DNA of 64,000 nt from contig MPDB01000004.1 of assembly GCA_001874155.1 (NCBI GenBank), forward strand, positions 62,001 through 126,000, written 5' to 3'. Positions 8,896 to 21,837 of the stretch are shown one piece after another. A program made the position numbers and the translations under genes. The notes under the pieces are model-generated. The model ran no database searches, was not told the origin of the DNA, and saw only the letters and a list, made by a program, of their open reading frames with translations. The first letter of the stretch is position 1, and each line of letters begins with the position of its first letter. Source of the DNA: Vibrio sp. MedPE-SWchi. GTDB taxonomy: Bacteria > Pseudomonadota > Gammaproteobacteria > Enterobacterales > Vibrionaceae.

Positions 8896-9987
8896 TTATA
8901 CGTTGAAGCGGAAGTGAACAACATCGCCATCTTTAACGATATAGTCTTTGCCTTCTAGACGCCATTTGCCCGCTTCTTTTGCACCACTTTCACCAGAAAA
9001 TTGAATAAAGTCATCATAACCAACAACTTCAGCTCGAATGAATCCTTTTTCAAAATCAGTGTGAATTTTACCCGCAGATTGTGGCGCGGTTGCACCAATA
9101 GGAATTGTCCAAGCGCGAACCTCTTTAACACCAGCAGTGAAATACGTTTGTAGTGTTAATAGGTCATAACCAGATCGAATCACACGGTTAAGGCCTGGCT
9201 CTTCAATACCCATGTCAGCTAAGAACTCTTCGCGATCTTCGTCGTCCAATTCAGACAGTTCTGATTCAATAGCCGCACAAACGGCAACAACGACGTTGTT
9301 TTCTTTTTCTGCGTATTCTTTAACTGCATCGAGGTAAGGGTTGTTCTCAAAACCATCTTCATTCACGTTAGCGATGTACATGGTTGGCTTCAGTGTAAGG
9401 AAGTTAAGGTAACCAATTGCAGCGAGTTCTTCTTTACCTAGTTCAACAGTGCGAGCCATTCCGCCCTCAGTGAACACTGGAAGCAGCTTTTCAAGGACAG
9501 TGATTTCAAACTTAGCGTCTTTGTCTCCGCCTTTCGCTTTTTTAGCGTTACGTTGAATCGCACGTTCACATGAGTCTAAATCCGCCAATGCAAGCTCTAG
9601 GTTAATCACTTCGATATCATCGATCGGAGAAACTTTACCTGAAACGTGAATGATGTTTTCGTTCTCAAAACAGCGAACAACGTGACCGATAGCGTCAGTT
9701 TCACGGATATTTGCTAGGAATTTGTTTCCTAAACCTTCACCTTTAGACGCGCCAGCAACAAGGCCTGCAATGTCAACGAATTCCATCGTTGTAGGTAGCA
9801 CCTTTTGTGGGTTTACGATCTTTGCTAGTGCGTCTAATCGTAGATCTGGTACCGGTACGATGCCGGTATTTGGCTCGATAGTACAGAAAGGGAAGTTAGC
9901 GGCTTCGATGCCAGCTTTAGTTAGTGCATTAAAAAGCGTTGATTTACCGACATTTGGCAATCCAACAATGCCACATTTAAAACCCAT
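8896..9987 (-). CDS. ychF: Redox-regulated ATPase YchF
   Basis: [42 protein letters not shown]. The ORF-track start at 10047 adds a 20-aa extension overlapping pth; MGFK is the conserved start. Confidence 0.96.
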   Translation of the reverse strand: MGFKCGIVGLPNVGKSTLFNALTKAGIEAANFPFCTIEPNTGIVPVPDLRLDALAKIVNPQKVLPTTMEFVDIAGLVAGASKGEGLGNKFLANIRETDAIGHVVRCFENENIIHVSGKVSPIDDIEVINLELALADLDSCERAIQRNAKKAKGGDKDAKFEITVLEKLLPVFTEGGMARTVELGKEELAAIGYLNFLTLKPTMYIANVNEDGFENNPYLDAVKEYAEKENNVVVAVCAAIESELSELDDEDREEFLADMGIEEPGLNRVIRSGYDLLTLQTYFTAGVKEVRAWTIPIGATAPQSAGKIHTDFEKGFIRAEVVGYDDFIQFSGESGAKEAGKWRLEGKDYIVKDGDVVHFRFNV

Positions 9988-9997
9988 GATAGTAACC

Positions 9998-10588
9998 TTA
10001 TTCTGCTTTGAACGTATGTAAGCGATTTTGTGCTTTGGTGAGGCCATCTTTCAATAAGATGTCTAGACAGCGTACGGATTCGTCGACGGCTGCATCTAAG
10101 CACTCCTGCTCTTTAGCTGGGGCTTTACCAAGCACATAACCTGAAACTTTGTCTTTATGCCCAGGATGGCCGATGCCAATTCTTAAGCGATAAAACTCTT
10201 TATTATTAGCCAGTTTGCTAATCGTGTCGCGTAGACCATTATGTCCACCGTGACCGCCACCCTTTTTGAATTTAGCCACACCCGGAGGCAGATCTAATTC
10301 ATCATGGGCGATCATGATCTCTTCTGGTTTGATTTGATAAAACTTAGCTAGTGCCCCAACGGCTTTACCTGATAGGTTCATAAAAGTGGTTGGGATTAGT
10401 AAGCGGAGATCTTCACCGTTTATGAGGATGCGTCCAGTTAACCCATAAAACTTGGTTTCATTCTTAAGGGTAACGTTATGAACTCTAGCTAACTCTTCTA
10501 CGACCCACGCGCCCGCATTATGACGAGTTCGAGTATATTCAGGGCCGGGGTTCGCTAGACCAACAAGCAGTTTAATTTGCTGACTCAA
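9998..10588 (-). CDS. pth: Peptidyl-tRNA hydrolase
   Basis: [29 protein letters not shown]; adjacent to ychF as in many gammaproteobacteria. Confidence 0.97.
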   Translation of the reverse strand: MSQQIKLLVGLANPGPEYTRTRHNAGAWVVEELARVHNVTLKNETKFYGLTGRILINGEDLRLLIPTTFMNLSGKAVGALAKFYQIKPEEIMIAHDELDLPPGVAKFKKGGGHGGHNGLRDTISKLANNKEFYRLRIGIGHPGHKDKVSGYVLGKAPAKEQECLDAAVDESVRCLDILLKDGLTKAQNRLHTFKAE

Positions 10589-10753
10589 AGTTTGGATCTC
10601 TCTGGATTATCAAAAAGCGCCGTATCATAGCACAGAAAAGAGGTTTGGCTCTAGCGCGTGTAAGGATATAAAAAAAGCACTTCGTAAGAAGTGCTTTTTT
10701 TATTTTAAGCTATTTAATAAGGGAGTGTTCCCTTGATTCACTTAAGGTAGCTA

Positions 10754-11698
10754 TTAGCTAAACATCGCCGAGATTGACTCTTCGTTGCTGATACGACGAA
10801 TCGCTTCAGCTAGCATGCGAGAAAGGCTTAGCTCTGTTACTTTGCCTGTTGCTGCCATCTCTGGAGATAGAGTAATAGAGTCAGTAACGATAACTTGGTC
10901 TAGAACAGAGTTCTTAATGTTTGATGCAGCAGTACCAGAGAAAACAGCGTGCGTAGCGTAAGCGAATACACGCTTAGCACCGCGCTCTTTAAGCGCTTCA
11001 GCTGCTTTACACAGTGTGCCACCAGTATCAATCATGTCATCAACGATAACACAATCACGACCTTCAACATCACCAATTAGGTTCATTACTTCAGAAACAT
11101 TAGCACGTGGACGACGCTTATCAACGATAGCGATATCAACGTCACCTAATGCTTTTGCTGTAGCGCGAGCACGAACAACACCACCTAGGTCTGGAGAAAC
11201 CACAACTGGGTTCTCTAAGCCACGGTTAGCCATATCTTCAAGAAGCACTGGAGTACCGAAGATATTATCTACAGGTACATCGAAGAAGCCTTGAATTTGC
11301 TCAGCGTGTAGGTCAATGGTCAGAACGCGGTCAACACCAACGTTAGACAGGAAGTCTGCAACAACTTTTGCAGTAATTGGCACACGAGCAGAACGTACAC
11401 GACGATCTTGACGAGCGTAACCAAAGTATGGGATTACAGCAGTAATACGGCCCGCTGAAGCACGGCGCATTGCGTCAATCATTACCACCAATTCCATTAG
11501 GTTGTCATTGGTTGGTGCACAAGTAGATTGAATCAGGAATACATCACTACCACGAACATTTTCGTTGATTTGAACAGCGACTTCGCCATCAGAAAAACGG
11601 TCTACAGTAGCGTCGCCAAGAGAAATGTATAAACGATCAGCAATACGTTGGGCTAGTTCAGGTGTTGCGTTACCAGCAAATAGCTTCATATCAGGCAC
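10754..11698 (-). CDS. prs: Ribose-phosphate pyrophosphokinase
   Basis: [23 protein letters not shown]...[22 protein letters not shown] loop. Confidence 0.97.
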   Translation of the reverse strand: MPDMKLFAGNATPELAQRIADRLYISLGDATVDRFSDGEVAVQINENVRGSDVFLIQSTCAPTNDNLMELVVMIDAMRRASAGRITAVIPYFGYARQDRRVRSARVPITAKVVADFLSNVGVDRVLTIDLHAEQIQGFFDVPVDNIFGTPVLLEDMANRGLENPVVVSPDLGGVVRARATAKALGDVDIAIVDKRRPRANVSEVMNLIGDVEGRDCVIVDDMIDTGGTLCKAAEALKERGAKRVFAYATHAVFSGTAASNIKNSVLDQVIVTDSITLSPEMAATGKVTELSLSRMLAEAIRRISNEESISAMFS

Positions 11699-11726
11699 GG
11701 TGGAAACCTCAGGGTTGCGTCCAGTT

Positions 11727-12599
11727 TTAAATAAAGTCGGTGTGGGCTGTTTGATATTCAGCCAGGGTCTCTTTTAAAGGTGAAATATTTCGCCCTTTCG
11801 CAACAAATGCGGAGACCGTATCAGAGAGTGTTTCTAGGACAAGTATAGCGTCTTTTTTGCTGCTAAATTCAGCAAAAATGCACGAACCTGTTCCAGTCAA
11901 TCTTGACGGCGCATATTGTAGCAGCCATGAAAGTTGCTGATCAACCTCTGGGTACAGTATTCGTACAATTTTTTCGCAATCGTTTCCGTATTCCCCTTGT
12001 AGGAGCTTTTCTAACGGCTGTTTTTCTGTGTTTCTCGTTAAATCTGGGTGTTGGAATATGTCCGCTGTTGCAATGCTTACCGATGGTTTTACGACTAAAT
12101 ACCATTTTTCATCGGGTTCAGCCTTGGCAAGCTTCTCACCCACACCTTCTGCAAAAGCAGAAAATCCGCGCACAAATACGGGAACGTCAGCGCCAAGCTT
12201 CAAACCGATAGTTGCAAGTTCATCATCTGATAGATTCAGCTGCCACAAGTGGTTTAATGCGACCAGTACTGTTGCCGCGTTAGAAGAGCCACCACCGATG
12301 CCGCCGCCCATTGGTAACACTTTAGTAATGCCAATCTTAGCGCCCAAAGAACATCCTGAGTAATCTTTGAGTGCCGTTGCCGCTTTCCAAATAAGGTTGT
12401 CTCTGGTTTCAACCCCTTCTACTGGGTTAAGCAAGGTGATTTGGTCAGTCGAGTCGGCAGTTATAACTAAGTTGTCACCGTGATCTAGAAATTGAAAGAG
12501 AGTCTGTAGCTCATGGTAACCATTCTCTCGCTGGCCTGTAATGTAGAGAAAGAGATTGAGTTTTGCCGGAGAAGGCCAATAAGTGGTGGTTGAAATCAT
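11727..12599 (-). CDS. ispE: 4-diphosphocytidyl-2-C-methyl-D-erythritol kinase
   Basis: [32 protein letters not shown]...[22 protein letters not shown] kinase motifs. Confidence 0.96.
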   Translation of the reverse strand: MISTTTYWPSPAKLNLFLYITGQRENGYHELQTLFQFLDHGDNLVITADSTDQITLLNPVEGVETRDNLIWKAATALKDYSGCSLGAKIGITKVLPMGGGIGGGSSNAATVLVALNHLWQLNLSDDELATIGLKLGADVPVFVRGFSAFAEGVGEKLAKAEPDEKWYLVVKPSVSIATADIFQHPDLTRNTEKQPLEKLLQGEYGNDCEKIVRILYPEVDQQLSWLLQYAPSRLTGTGSCIFAEFSSKKDAILVLETLSDTVSAFVAKGRNISPLKETLAEYQTAHTDFI

Positions 12600-12602
12600 G
12601 CT

Positions 12603-13211
12603 TTAAAGGGTCCACTTGGTGATGACTAAATTGATAACGGTGTCTTGATGGATGAGCTTTATTTTCTTTGGCAACGGCAGAGGCTTCCCCCTATATTCAA
12701 TGTCTTGAAAGGATAAGTATTGTAATTCCCATGGCTGCTGCCCCACTAATTTAGTTAAAGAGCTAAGGGTATTATTGTCATTAAGTTGGAATTGATCAGC
12801 AGACGTTGGGTTGCCAAGTAACCAATCTTGAAGGTGCTCGACAGGAATCGTTAACCCTGTTAGTTGCTCAATCAATACATCGGCACTGGCGTGTGAAAGG
12901 TTCTGACCATCGTAGGTTTCAACCGTTGCGCCTTGTGGCGATATTGAGAGGTTGAGAACGGTTTGACCAATGAAAGTACTCAGTCGAAGCTGACTGGCTT
13001 CCGGATTATGCTTCCATTGAAAATTAAGAGATTGCCTTTGCTCAGGTGAGATATAACCGAGTTTTCCAACGGATTGATAGTCAGTGATTGATGCAAGTTT
13101 CTGTTGGTGAGCTTGCCACTCAACACTGGTTTGGCTTTCCGGCAGTGTCGAACAACCCGCGAGAAAGAGAAAAGAGAGTGCTAAAAAAAGTAATCGTCGA
13201 AAGTTAATCAT
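12603..13211 (-). CDS. lolB: Outer-membrane lipoprotein insertion protein LolB
   Basis: Lipobox FLAGC, located between ispE and hemA; start MINFRRLLFL preferred over the track start at 13232. Confidence 0.93.
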   Translation of the reverse strand: MINFRRLLFLALSFLFLAGCSTLPESQTSVEWQAHQQKLASITDYQSVGKLGYISPEQRQSLNFQWKHNPEASQLRLSTFIGQTVLNLSISPQGATVETYDGQNLSHASADVLIEQLTGLTIPVEHLQDWLLGNPTSADQFQLNDNNTLSSLTKLVGQQPWELQYLSFQDIEYRGKPLPLPKKIKLIHQDTVINLVITKWTL

Positions 13212-13375
13212 AACTGGTTGCGCTTTAAACAATTGTCGATGGTTAATAGCCTTAACTATATCATTGATATCACGAACTCAGTAAAACAAATAGCGTTCGC
13301 TCTTTTAATAACGGAGGGCATCAAGTAAAATTCCGAACCAATTTGTATTTCCTTTAGTCTGAGAACCTTCTATAC

Positions 13376-14635
13376 ATGTCCTTGCTTGTTATTGGCATTA
13401 ATCACAATACGGCGTCAGTTGATTTGCGTGAGAGAGTGGCGTTTGGCCCAGATAAGCTCTCAGATGCGTTAACTCAGCTCGAAGCGAACTCAAATGTTAA
13501 TGGCAGTGTCATTTTATCGACCTGTAATCGCACTGAGATCTATTGTGATACGAAAACAGCGTCAAAGAACAAGGTCATTGACTGGTTAACCCAATTTCAT
13601 CAGGTGAGCCCTGAGGAACTGAAACCGAGTATCTACGTTCATGAGGAACAGGCCGCAATTCGACACCTAATGCGTGTTTCATGTGGGTTGGACTCATTAG
13701 TATTGGGTGAGCCACAGATCTTGGGGCAGGTGAAACAAGCTTACTCAGACGCTCGCGACGCTAAATCGGTCAATGCAACTGCTGAGAAGTTATTTCAAAA
13801 AACGTTTTCAGTCGCAAAACGAGTTCGTACAGAAACCGAGATTGGTAGCAGTGCCGTGTCTGTTGCTTATGCTGCCTGCACACTGGCTAAGCATATCTTT
13901 GAGTCATTGGCTGATTCCACGGTTTTGCTCGTGGGTGCGGGTGAAACGATAGAGCTTGTGGCGAAGCACTTAGCAAGCAATGGTTGTACAAAGATCATTG
14001 TTGCTAACAGAACGAGAGAGCGAGCGCAGGGGTTAGCGGAACAATTTGGGGCTCAGGTGATCAGTCTAGAAGAGATCCCCGAACATTTGCCAAAGGCAGA
14101 TATAGTGATCAGTTCAACGGCAAGTCCGCTGCCTATTATCGGCAAAGGTATGGTGGAATCTGCATTAAAAGCGCGCAAGCATCAGCCCATTCTTCTCGTG
14201 GATATTGCCGTTCCAAGAGATATTGAGTCACAAGTAGGCGACCTTAACGACGCTTATCTATATACTGTCGACGATCTTCAATCCATTGTAGATGGGAATA
14301 TTGAACAGCGAAAAGTCGAAGCGATACAAGCAGAAGCCATTGTGAGTGAGGAAAGTGCCTCATTTATGACTTGGCTAAGATCGCTCCAAGCTGTTGATAG
14401 CATAAGAGAATACAGAAAATCCTCCGATGAGATTCGAGAAGAGTTACTGGCGAAAAGCGTACAGTCTCTACTTGCTGGTGGAGAGCCTGAAAAGGTATTG
14501 CTTGAGCTCAGTAACAAGCTAACGAATCGGTTGATACACGCACCGACTCGAGCACTTCAAAGTGCAGCAGAGCAGGGAGAACCTGCAAAACTAGCCGTAA
14601 TCAGGCAAAGCCTTGGGTTAGATGAACTAAAATAG
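13376..14635 (+). CDS. hemA: Glutamyl-tRNA reductase
   Basis: [23 protein letters not shown]...STCNRTEIY...[13 protein letters not shown]. Confidence 0.97.
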   Translation: MSLLVIGINHNTASVDLRERVAFGPDKLSDALTQLEANSNVNGSVILSTCNRTEIYCDTKTASKNKVIDWLTQFHQVSPEELKPSIYVHEEQAAIRHLMRVSCGLDSLVLGEPQILGQVKQAYSDARDAKSVNATAEKLFQKTFSVAKRVRTETEIGSSAVSVAYAACTLAKHIFESLADSTVLLVGAGETIELVAKHLASNGCTKIIVANRTRERAQGLAEQFGAQVISLEEIPEHLPKADIVISSTASPLPIIGKGMVESALKARKHQPILLVDIAVPRDIESQVGDLNDAYLYTVDDLQSIVDGNIEQRKVEAIQAEAIVSEESASFMTWLRSLQAVDSIREYRKSSDEIREELLAKSVQSLLAGGEPEKVLLELSNKLTNRLIHAPTRALQSAAEQGEPAKLAVIRQSLGLDELK

Positions 14636-14726
14636 TCATCACTCTAATCTTACTCTGCACAATAGAATTTTTATTTAGAAGGTCACTTATTGAGTGACCT
14701 TTGTAACCTAAGTTAAGAAAAGAATT

Positions 14727-15815
14727 ATGAAAGCATCGATTTTAGTAAAGCTAGAAACATTGGTTGAACGCTATGAAGAAGTTCAACACCTACTTGGTGA
14801 CCCAGATGTCATTGGTGACCAAAACAAATTCCGTGCTCTTTCACGTGAATACTCTCAGCTTGAAGAAGTCACTCAGTGTTTCCAAGCCTATCAGCAAGCT
14901 CAAGAAGATTTAGAAGCCGCTGAAGAGATGGCGAAAGAAGACGATGCGGAAATGCGCGAGATGGCGCAAGAAGAGATCAAAGACGCGAAAGAAGCGATTG
15001 AACGTCTTGCTGATGAGTTGCAAATCTTGCTACTACCGAAAGATCCAAACGACGAGCGCAACTGTTTCCTAGAGATTCGTGCCGGTGCTGGCGGTGATGA
15101 AGCGGGTATTTTCGCAGGTAACCTTTTCCGTATGTACTCTAAATTTGCTGAGAAAAAAGGTTGGCGCGTAGAAGTCATGAGCTGCAACCAATCAGAACAG
15201 GGCGGTTACAAAGAAATGATCGCTAAGATCAGCGGCGATGCGGTTTATGGCACCATGAAGTTTGAGTCTGGTGGTCACCGTGTACAGCGTGTCCCTGAAA
15301 CCGAATCTCAAGGTCGTGTTCATACCTCTGCGTGTACTGTTGCGGTTATGGCTGAAGTTCCAGAAGCGGATTTACCCGAGATTAAAGCGGCTGATCTAAA
15401 AATTGATACCTTCCGTGCATCGGGTGCGGGTGGTCAGCACGTCAACACCACTGACTCTGCTATTCGTATTACTCACTTACCAACTGGTACTGTCGTAGAA
15501 TGTCAGGATGAGCGTTCACAGCATAAAAACAAAGCGAAAGCGATGACGGTTCTTGCTGCTCGTATTGTTCAAGCTGAAGAAGCACGTCGTGCGGCTGAAG
15601 TTTCTGATACTCGCCGTAACCTTCTTGGCTCTGGTGACCGTAGTGACCGTATTCGTACCTACAACTACCCACAAGGTCGTGTTTCGGATCACCGTATCAA
15701 CTTAACGCTATACCGTCTTTCAGAAGTATTGGAAGGTGACCTACAGAGCTTGGTTGATCCAGTTATTCAAGAGCACCAGGCCGATCAACTTGCTGCCCTT
15801 GCAGACAATAGCTAG
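14727..15815 (+). CDS. prfA: Peptide chain release factor 1
   Basis: GGQ motif ([25 protein letters not shown]); class I RF, hemA-prfA-prmC order. Confidence 0.97.
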   Translation: MKASILVKLETLVERYEEVQHLLGDPDVIGDQNKFRALSREYSQLEEVTQCFQAYQQAQEDLEAAEEMAKEDDAEMREMAQEEIKDAKEAIERLADELQILLLPKDPNDERNCFLEIRAGAGGDEAGIFAGNLFRMYSKFAEKKGWRVEVMSCNQSEQGGYKEMIAKISGDAVYGTMKFESGGHRVQRVPETESQGRVHTSACTVAVMAEVPEADLPEIKAADLKIDTFRASGAGGQHVNTTDSAIRITHLPTGTVVECQDERSQHKNKAKAMTVLAARIVQAEEARRAAEVSDTRRNLLGSGDRSDRIRTYNYPQGRVSDHRINLTLYRLSEVLEGDLQSLVDPVIQEHQADQLAALADNS

Positions 15816-15829
15816 GCAGTTCTTACTCC

Positions 15830-16681
15830 GTGTCGACCGTAGAACAGACGTTGAAGAGCGCGACCAGCGCTCTTCTGCATAGCGGCAGTGATTCGCCGGC
15901 TTTAGATGCTGGTGTATTGCTTTGCCACTCCTTAGACAAACCTCGCTCATTTTTACTTACGTGGCCAGATAAAGAACTCACGAAATCCGAACTCTCGGCG
16001 TTTCAGCAGCTCTTGCAGCGCCGTATAGGCGGTGAACCCATCGCCTATATTGTTGGTGAGCGCGAGTTCTGGTCTTTGTCTTTAAAAGTATCCCCAACCA
16101 CCTTGATCCCTCGTCCAGATACCGAGCGCCTCGTTGAGGTTGCACTCGATAAATCCGCTGGGCAATCAGGGCCCATCCTAGATCTGGGAACTGGAACAGG
16201 GGCGATTGCCTTAGCTTTGGCCTCAGAGATGCCCGAAAGACAGGTTGTTGGCATCGATTTGAAGCAAGAAGCGCAATCTCTTGCTACTGATAACGCGAAA
16301 AGCTTAAACATTCAGAATGCTCGCTTTTTGTCTGGAAGTTGGTTCTCTCCACTTGAAGATGGAACAAAGTTTGCTTTAATCGTGTCGAACCCTCCGTATA
16401 TTGATGAAAAAGATCCACATTTGTCTCTGGGAGATGTGCGATTCGAGCCGATGAGTGCCTTGGTTGCAAAGGAGAATGGGCTTGCTGATATTCGCTACAT
16501 CACTCAAACCGCCGTTCACTACCTTGAAGAAGACGCTTGGTTAATGTTTGAACATGGGTTTGAGCAAGGTGAATTGGTTAGAGGCATATTGGCCGAATCA
16601 GGTTACCAAAGCATTGAAACTGTAAAAGATTATGGAAATAACGATCGAGTTACCTTCGGTCAATGGAAGAACAATAAATAA
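15830..16681 (+). CDS. prmC: Release factor glutamine methyltransferase PrmC
   Basis: NPPY motif (IVSNPPYIDEKDPHL), LDLGTGTGAIALAL, follows prfA. Confidence 0.96.
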   Translation: MSTVEQTLKSATSALLHSGSDSPALDAGVLLCHSLDKPRSFLLTWPDKELTKSELSAFQQLLQRRIGGEPIAYIVGEREFWSLSLKVSPTTLIPRPDTERLVEVALDKSAGQSGPILDLGTGTGAIALALASEMPERQVVGIDLKQEAQSLATDNAKSLNIQNARFLSGSWFSPLEDGTKFALIVSNPPYIDEKDPHLSLGDVRFEPMSALVAKENGLADIRYITQTAVHYLEEDAWLMFEHGFEQGELVRGILAESGYQSIETVKDYGNNDRVTFGQWKNNK

Positions 16682-16692
16682 GAGAGATAGCA

Positions 16693-17076
16693 ATGTACGA
16701 AGGACTTAAACATTTTCACATGCTGACCATAGCGCTAAGTGCGACCCTATTATCGGTCCGTTATGGCTTAATGATGGCAGATTCCAAACTACTGAATAAC
16801 CCAGTATTAAAGCGTTTTCCACATATCAACGACACGCTATTGCTACTGTCTGGCTTTGGACTGATGTATATCACTGGCTTTAGCCCACTTAGCCCTAACG
16901 GTGCGTGGCTAATGGAGAAATTCACGTGCATTTTGGCCTACATCGCATTGGGCTTCTTTGCCCTGAAACTTGGACGTAACAAGCTACTAAGAACATTCTC
17001 TTTCTTAGGTGCGCTTGGCTGGTTGATCATGGCAGCTAAAGTCGCACTAACCAAAACGCCAATCTTTTTAGGTTAA
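16693..17076 (+). CDS. SirB2 family membrane protein
   Basis: Hydrophobic 127-aa protein (MYEGLKHFHMLTIALSATLLSVRYGLMM) in the prfA-prmC-sirB2-sirB1-kdsA context. Confidence 0.88.
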   Translation: MYEGLKHFHMLTIALSATLLSVRYGLMMADSKLLNNPVLKRFPHINDTLLLLSGFGLMYITGFSPLSPNGAWLMEKFTCILAYIALGFFALKLGRNKLLRTFSFLGALGWLIMAAKVALTKTPIFLG

Positions 17077-17121
17077 TGAATAAAGAAAGCTGGCTTGTCG
17101 AGTATTGGGTTGAGATTAAGT

Positions 17122-17162
17122 AAAAAGATCATGGGTAGTAAAAAGGTTCCCATGTTCTTTTT
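17122..17162 (+). terminator. Terminator-like hairpin between sirB2 and sirB1
   Basis: AAAAAGA-t-CATGGG...CCCATG-t-TCTTTTT. Confidence 0.55.
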
Positions 17163-17294
17163 GAATCTAAAGTACGAATTCGATGTTACGAGCTCTAATG
17201 GGGCAGCCATTTATGACAAAACTATAGATGGCAGACCACAGTAGTCAGTCCCATTTCTACTAATTGAACTATGAATAGGTAAAGGCAATAGTTG

Positions 17295-18104
17295 ATGTTG
17301 GAACTATTTGACGAAGATTTTGACTCGATGGAACTCGCGGAAGGGGCATTAATGCTCAATAAAGCGGTGGATCCAAAAACAGAAAAGAAATGGGCCGAAA
17401 ATGAGCTTGAACGTCTATTTATGGAAGCGGAATTAGCGCTATGCCATGAAGTGGATGAGAAGCTTAAATTCGACGCTTTTCTACGACTGTTTTATCAAGA
17501 GTGGGGATTTCAAGGCGACAAAGAGGCCTATTTTAATTCTAATAACGCCTTCATCGACAAAGTATTAGAGCGCCGTAAAGGCATCCCTGTCAGTTTGGGG
17601 GCTCTGATTTTATACTTAGGCCGTAAATTAGGCTTTCCTATCGAAGGGGTCACTTTCCCAACCCAGTTCATTCTAAAACTGACGTGGTGCGGTGAAAAAC
17701 CGCTTTTTGTGAACCCATTTGATGGGGAGTACGTCTCCTTACATACTTTGACCTCATGGTTAAAGGGGCAGGAAGGGCAGTTAGCGAAAGTAAAATCGAA
17801 ACACCTTGATGCTGCAGATAATCCAACAGTGATTGGCCGATGGTTAGCATTGCTGAAAAGCTCTCTTCTTAGAGAAGAACGCTATACTTTGGCATTGCAG
17901 TGTTCAAACCTCGCGTTAACGTTTGTCCCTGATGACCCTTATGAAATTCGCGATAGAGGCTATATCTATCAGCAGTTGGATTGCCACCAGATTGCTTCCA
18001 CCGATTTTCAGTATTTTGTCGATCAGTGTCCAGATGACCCGGCAGCTGAGCTGCTAAAGAATCAGATCAGTGCAATGAGTGAAACCGCAGTCGTTGTTCA
18101 TTAA
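17295..18104 (+). CDS. SirB1 family protein (transglutaminase-like/TPR); start 17292 or 17295
   Basis: DAFLRLFYQEWGFQGDKEAYFNSNNAFIDKVLERRKGIPVSLGALIL, upstream of kdsA. Confidence 0.9.
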   Translation: MLELFDEDFDSMELAEGALMLNKAVDPKTEKKWAENELERLFMEAELALCHEVDEKLKFDAFLRLFYQEWGFQGDKEAYFNSNNAFIDKVLERRKGIPVSLGALILYLGRKLGFPIEGVTFPTQFILKLTWCGEKPLFVNPFDGEYVSLHTLTSWLKGQEGQLAKVKSKHLDAADNPTVIGRWLALLKSSLLREERYTLALQCSNLALTFVPDDPYEIRDRGYIYQQLDCHQIASTDFQYFVDQCPDDPAAELLKNQISAMSETAVVVH

Positions 18105-18167
18105 TCAAATGATGAACCGTATTGTTTCGATGCACACAGAAATAGAATTTAGAGCCTTGAGCCATAA

Positions 18168-19037
<870 letters not shown>

Positions 19038-19075
19038 TGACTTAGCGTAACTATCTATGATCAATGAGCCAGCGA

Positions 19076-19090
19076 ATCGCTGGCTTTTTT
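19076..19090 (+). terminator. Rho-independent terminator after kdsA
   Basis: GAGCCAGCG-AAT-CGCTGGCTTTTTT; the hairpin continues a few nt beyond these coordinates. Confidence 0.8.
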
Positions 19091-19410
19091 ACGCCTGAAA
19101 CTTGTTCACTTATTCTTTCAACATCGTTAATTATCAACAAATGTTAACCATTTATGCCTGACTTCACAGTAAAACGTTTGCCTGTGATCTATTGAAATTT
19201 GATATGAAAAAGAACCAAACTGTTACAGGTTATTCACTGTAATTAGTGGATCTAGTTAACATAAATATGAAATCACCATGTTCGGTTTGCTTTGTTAATT
19301 TAAACTAGTTCAAGTTTTATTGAGCCATAGGCACTGAAACCTCGGTGACGACTATTCTTTATGGGTCGATATGTACGCAGTGGATCCCCCAACAGTTCAA
19401 AGGTATGACA

Positions 19411-21072
19411 ATGAAGCAAGGCCTAATTCTAAAAACGACGCTAAGCGCCGCAATTCTTGCCACTCTAGCGGGTTGTGCAACTCAACCTACTCACGAGTGG
19501 GATGCAGATACGACATATAAACTGACGGTATTACACACCAATGACCACCATGGTCGTTTCTGGCAGAACAAATACGGTGAGTACGGTATGGCTGCACGTA
19601 AAACGTTGATCGACGAATTACGTACAGAGATTCGTGCTGAAGGCGGCAGTGTTCTGCTTCTTTCTGGTGGCGATATTAATACCGGAGTACCAGAATCTGA
19701 TTTGCAAGATGCAGAACCAGATTTCAAAGGCATGAACAAGATTGGTTATGATGCGATGGCATTGGGTAACCATGAGTTTGATAACTCTCTAGACGTTCTA
19801 GCGAAGCAAATTGATTGGGCTAATTTCCCAATGTTGTCAGCGAACATTTACGACAAAGCGTCGGGTGAGCGTAAATTCCAAGCATACGAAATGTTTGAGA
19901 AGCAAGGCATCAAGATTGCAGTAATTGGTTTAACCACAGAAGATACAGCGAAGATTGGTAATCCTGAGTTTATCGCAAGCATTGATTTCCGCGACCCGAA
20001 AGAAGAGGCCAAGGCATTAATTGCTGAGCTGGAAGAGACAGAGCAACCTGATCTAATTTTTGCTGTTACGCACATGGGTCACTACGAAGACGGTAAGCGT
20101 GGTATTAATGCGCCCGGTGATGTTGCGCTCGCTCGCTACCTGGATGAAGGGTCTCTTGATATGATCGTTGGTGGTCACTCTCAAGAACCTGTGTGTATGG
20201 AAGCGCCAAACGTGGTAACGAAGAAATTCAAGCCAAGTGATGAGTGTAAGCCAGACATGCAAAACGGTACTTACATTGTGCAAGCGCACGAATGGGGTAA
20301 ATACGTTGGTCGTGCCGACTACGAATTCCGTAATGGCGAGTTAGAAATGGTGAGCTATGATCTTATTCCTGTAAACCTGAAGAAAAAGGTTAAGATCGAC
20401 GGTAAGAAGCAGCGAGTTCTGATTGAAGATGAAATTGCACAAGATGAAGAGTTGCTTGAGTTCTTACGTCCTTTCCAAGAGCAAGGTCAAGCGCAGCTTA
20501 ACGTTAAAATCTCTGAGATTAATGGCAAGTTAGAAGGCGACCGTAATGTGGTTCGTTTCCAACAGACCAACCTAGGCCGCCTCATCGCAACTGCTCACAT
20601 GGAGCGAGCACAAGCTGATTTCGCGGTTATGAACTCTGGTGGTGTGCGTGATTCTATTGAATATGGTGACGTAACTTACAAAGACGTGCTTATCGTGCAA
20701 CCATTTGCCAATATCCTAACCTACACAGACATGTCTGGTGCTGAAGTTATCGACTACCTAAACGTTGTTGCAACGAAGCCTGTCGATTCTGGTGCTTATG
20801 CTCAGTTTGCAGGAATCTCAATGAAGGTCGAGAACGGTGAAGTATCGAATGTCTTCATCGGTGGTAAACAGTTGCGTCTCGATGATACCTATCGATTCAC
20901 TGTACCGAGCTACAATGCGGCTGGTGGTGATGGCTACCCTAAATTGACGGGGCACGCTGGCCACGTTAATACAGGCTTTGTTGATGCTGAGGTGCTAAAA
21001 GATTACTTAGAAGCAAACAGCCCTATTGATGTAAACCTCTATGCACCTTCAGGTGAAATGGTTTACAAGTAG
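19411..21072 (+). CDS. nutA: Lipoprotein 5'-nucleotidase (NutA/UshA family)
   Basis: MKQGLILKTTLSAAILATLAGCATQP lipobox; TVLHTNDHHGRFW, GNHEFD, GGHSQEP metallophosphatase motifs. ORF-track start 19345 is too far upstream. Confidence 0.9.
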   Translation: MKQGLILKTTLSAAILATLAGCATQPTHEWDADTTYKLTVLHTNDHHGRFWQNKYGEYGMAARKTLIDELRTEIRAEGGSVLLLSGGDINTGVPESDLQDAEPDFKGMNKIGYDAMALGNHEFDNSLDVLAKQIDWANFPMLSANIYDKASGERKFQAYEMFEKQGIKIAVIGLTTEDTAKIGNPEFIASIDFRDPKEEAKALIAELEETEQPDLIFAVTHMGHYEDGKRGINAPGDVALARYLDEGSLDMIVGGHSQEPVCMEAPNVVTKKFKPSDECKPDMQNGTYIVQAHEWGKYVGRADYEFRNGELEMVSYDLIPVNLKKKVKIDGKKQRVLIEDEIAQDEELLEFLRPFQEQGQAQLNVKISEINGKLEGDRNVVRFQQTNLGRLIATAHMERAQADFAVMNSGGVRDSIEYGDVTYKDVLIVQPFANILTYTDMSGAEVIDYLNVVATKPVDSGAYAQFAGISMKVENGEVSNVFIGGKQLRLDDTYRFTVPSYNAAGGDGYPKLTGHAGHVNTGFVDAEVLKDYLEANSPIDVNLYAPSGEMVYK

Positions 21073-21245
21073 CCAAAGACACTTGGAGGATTAGCCTCTA
21101 AGGCAAATTGGACTAAATGAAGACGGTGCACTGAGTGCGCCGTTTTTTTATTTAATGATCTGTGTTTTACGATTGATTTATGTTTTATTAAGAAAGAGTT
21201 AGCTAATAAAGCTTTGAAGAGGGCAAACTAGGTAGGGATAACGTC

Positions 21246-21719
21246 ATGACACCAGCAATTGATTACGCAAAAAAGAACAAAGTCGTTCACACCATTCACC
21301 AATACGATCATGATCCGAGAGTGACGTCTTTTGGTATGGAAGCGGTCGAAGTATTAGGCCAGGACCCCAGTAAGGTGTTCAAGACATTGCTATTTTGTCT
21401 CAATGGCGAACCAAAGAACTTGGCTGTCGCCGTGATTCCAGTAAAAAATCAATTAAGCCTCAAGCTTGCAGCAAAAAGTGCGCAAGCAAAAAAAGCGGCA
21501 ATGGCGGATGCCGGAATTGCTCAAAAGGTGACGGGGTATGTTGTGGGAGGCATTAGCCCGCTTGGACAAAAGAAGCGCCTACCTACTTTCATTCATCAGA
21601 GCGCGACAGAGTTCGACGCTATATGCGTTAGTGCAGGAAAAAGAGGTTTGGAGATTGAGTTAGCCGCGAGTGACTTAGCCAAGCTAACCAATGCCACGTT
21701 TGCCTGCTTATGTGATTAA
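21246..21719 (+). CDS. ybaK: Cys-tRNA(Pro)/Cys-tRNA(Cys) deacylase YbaK
   Basis: [23 protein letters not shown]...KTLLFCLNG...[21 protein letters not shown], YbaK/ProX editing family. Confidence 0.93.
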   Translation: MTPAIDYAKKNKVVHTIHQYDHDPRVTSFGMEAVEVLGQDPSKVFKTLLFCLNGEPKNLAVAVIPVKNQLSLKLAAKSAQAKKAAMADAGIAQKVTGYVVGGISPLGQKKRLPTFIHQSATEFDAICVSAGKRGLEIELAASDLAKLTNATFACLCD

Positions 21720-21746
21720 AATATTCATACTCAATACTAGATAGCT

Positions 21747-21783
21747 AAAAGGCCAAGTATGAACCTCATACTTGGCCTTTTTT
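21747..21783. terminator. Bidirectional terminator between convergent ybaK and uraA
   Basis: AAAAGGCCAAGTATGA-acc-TCATACTTGGCCTTTTTT. Confidence 0.85.
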
Positions 21784-21837
21784 GTAGGGTGTAAATAGAT
21801 CACGGTTAACGAATGAACCTTAGTACGACATTGGTCA

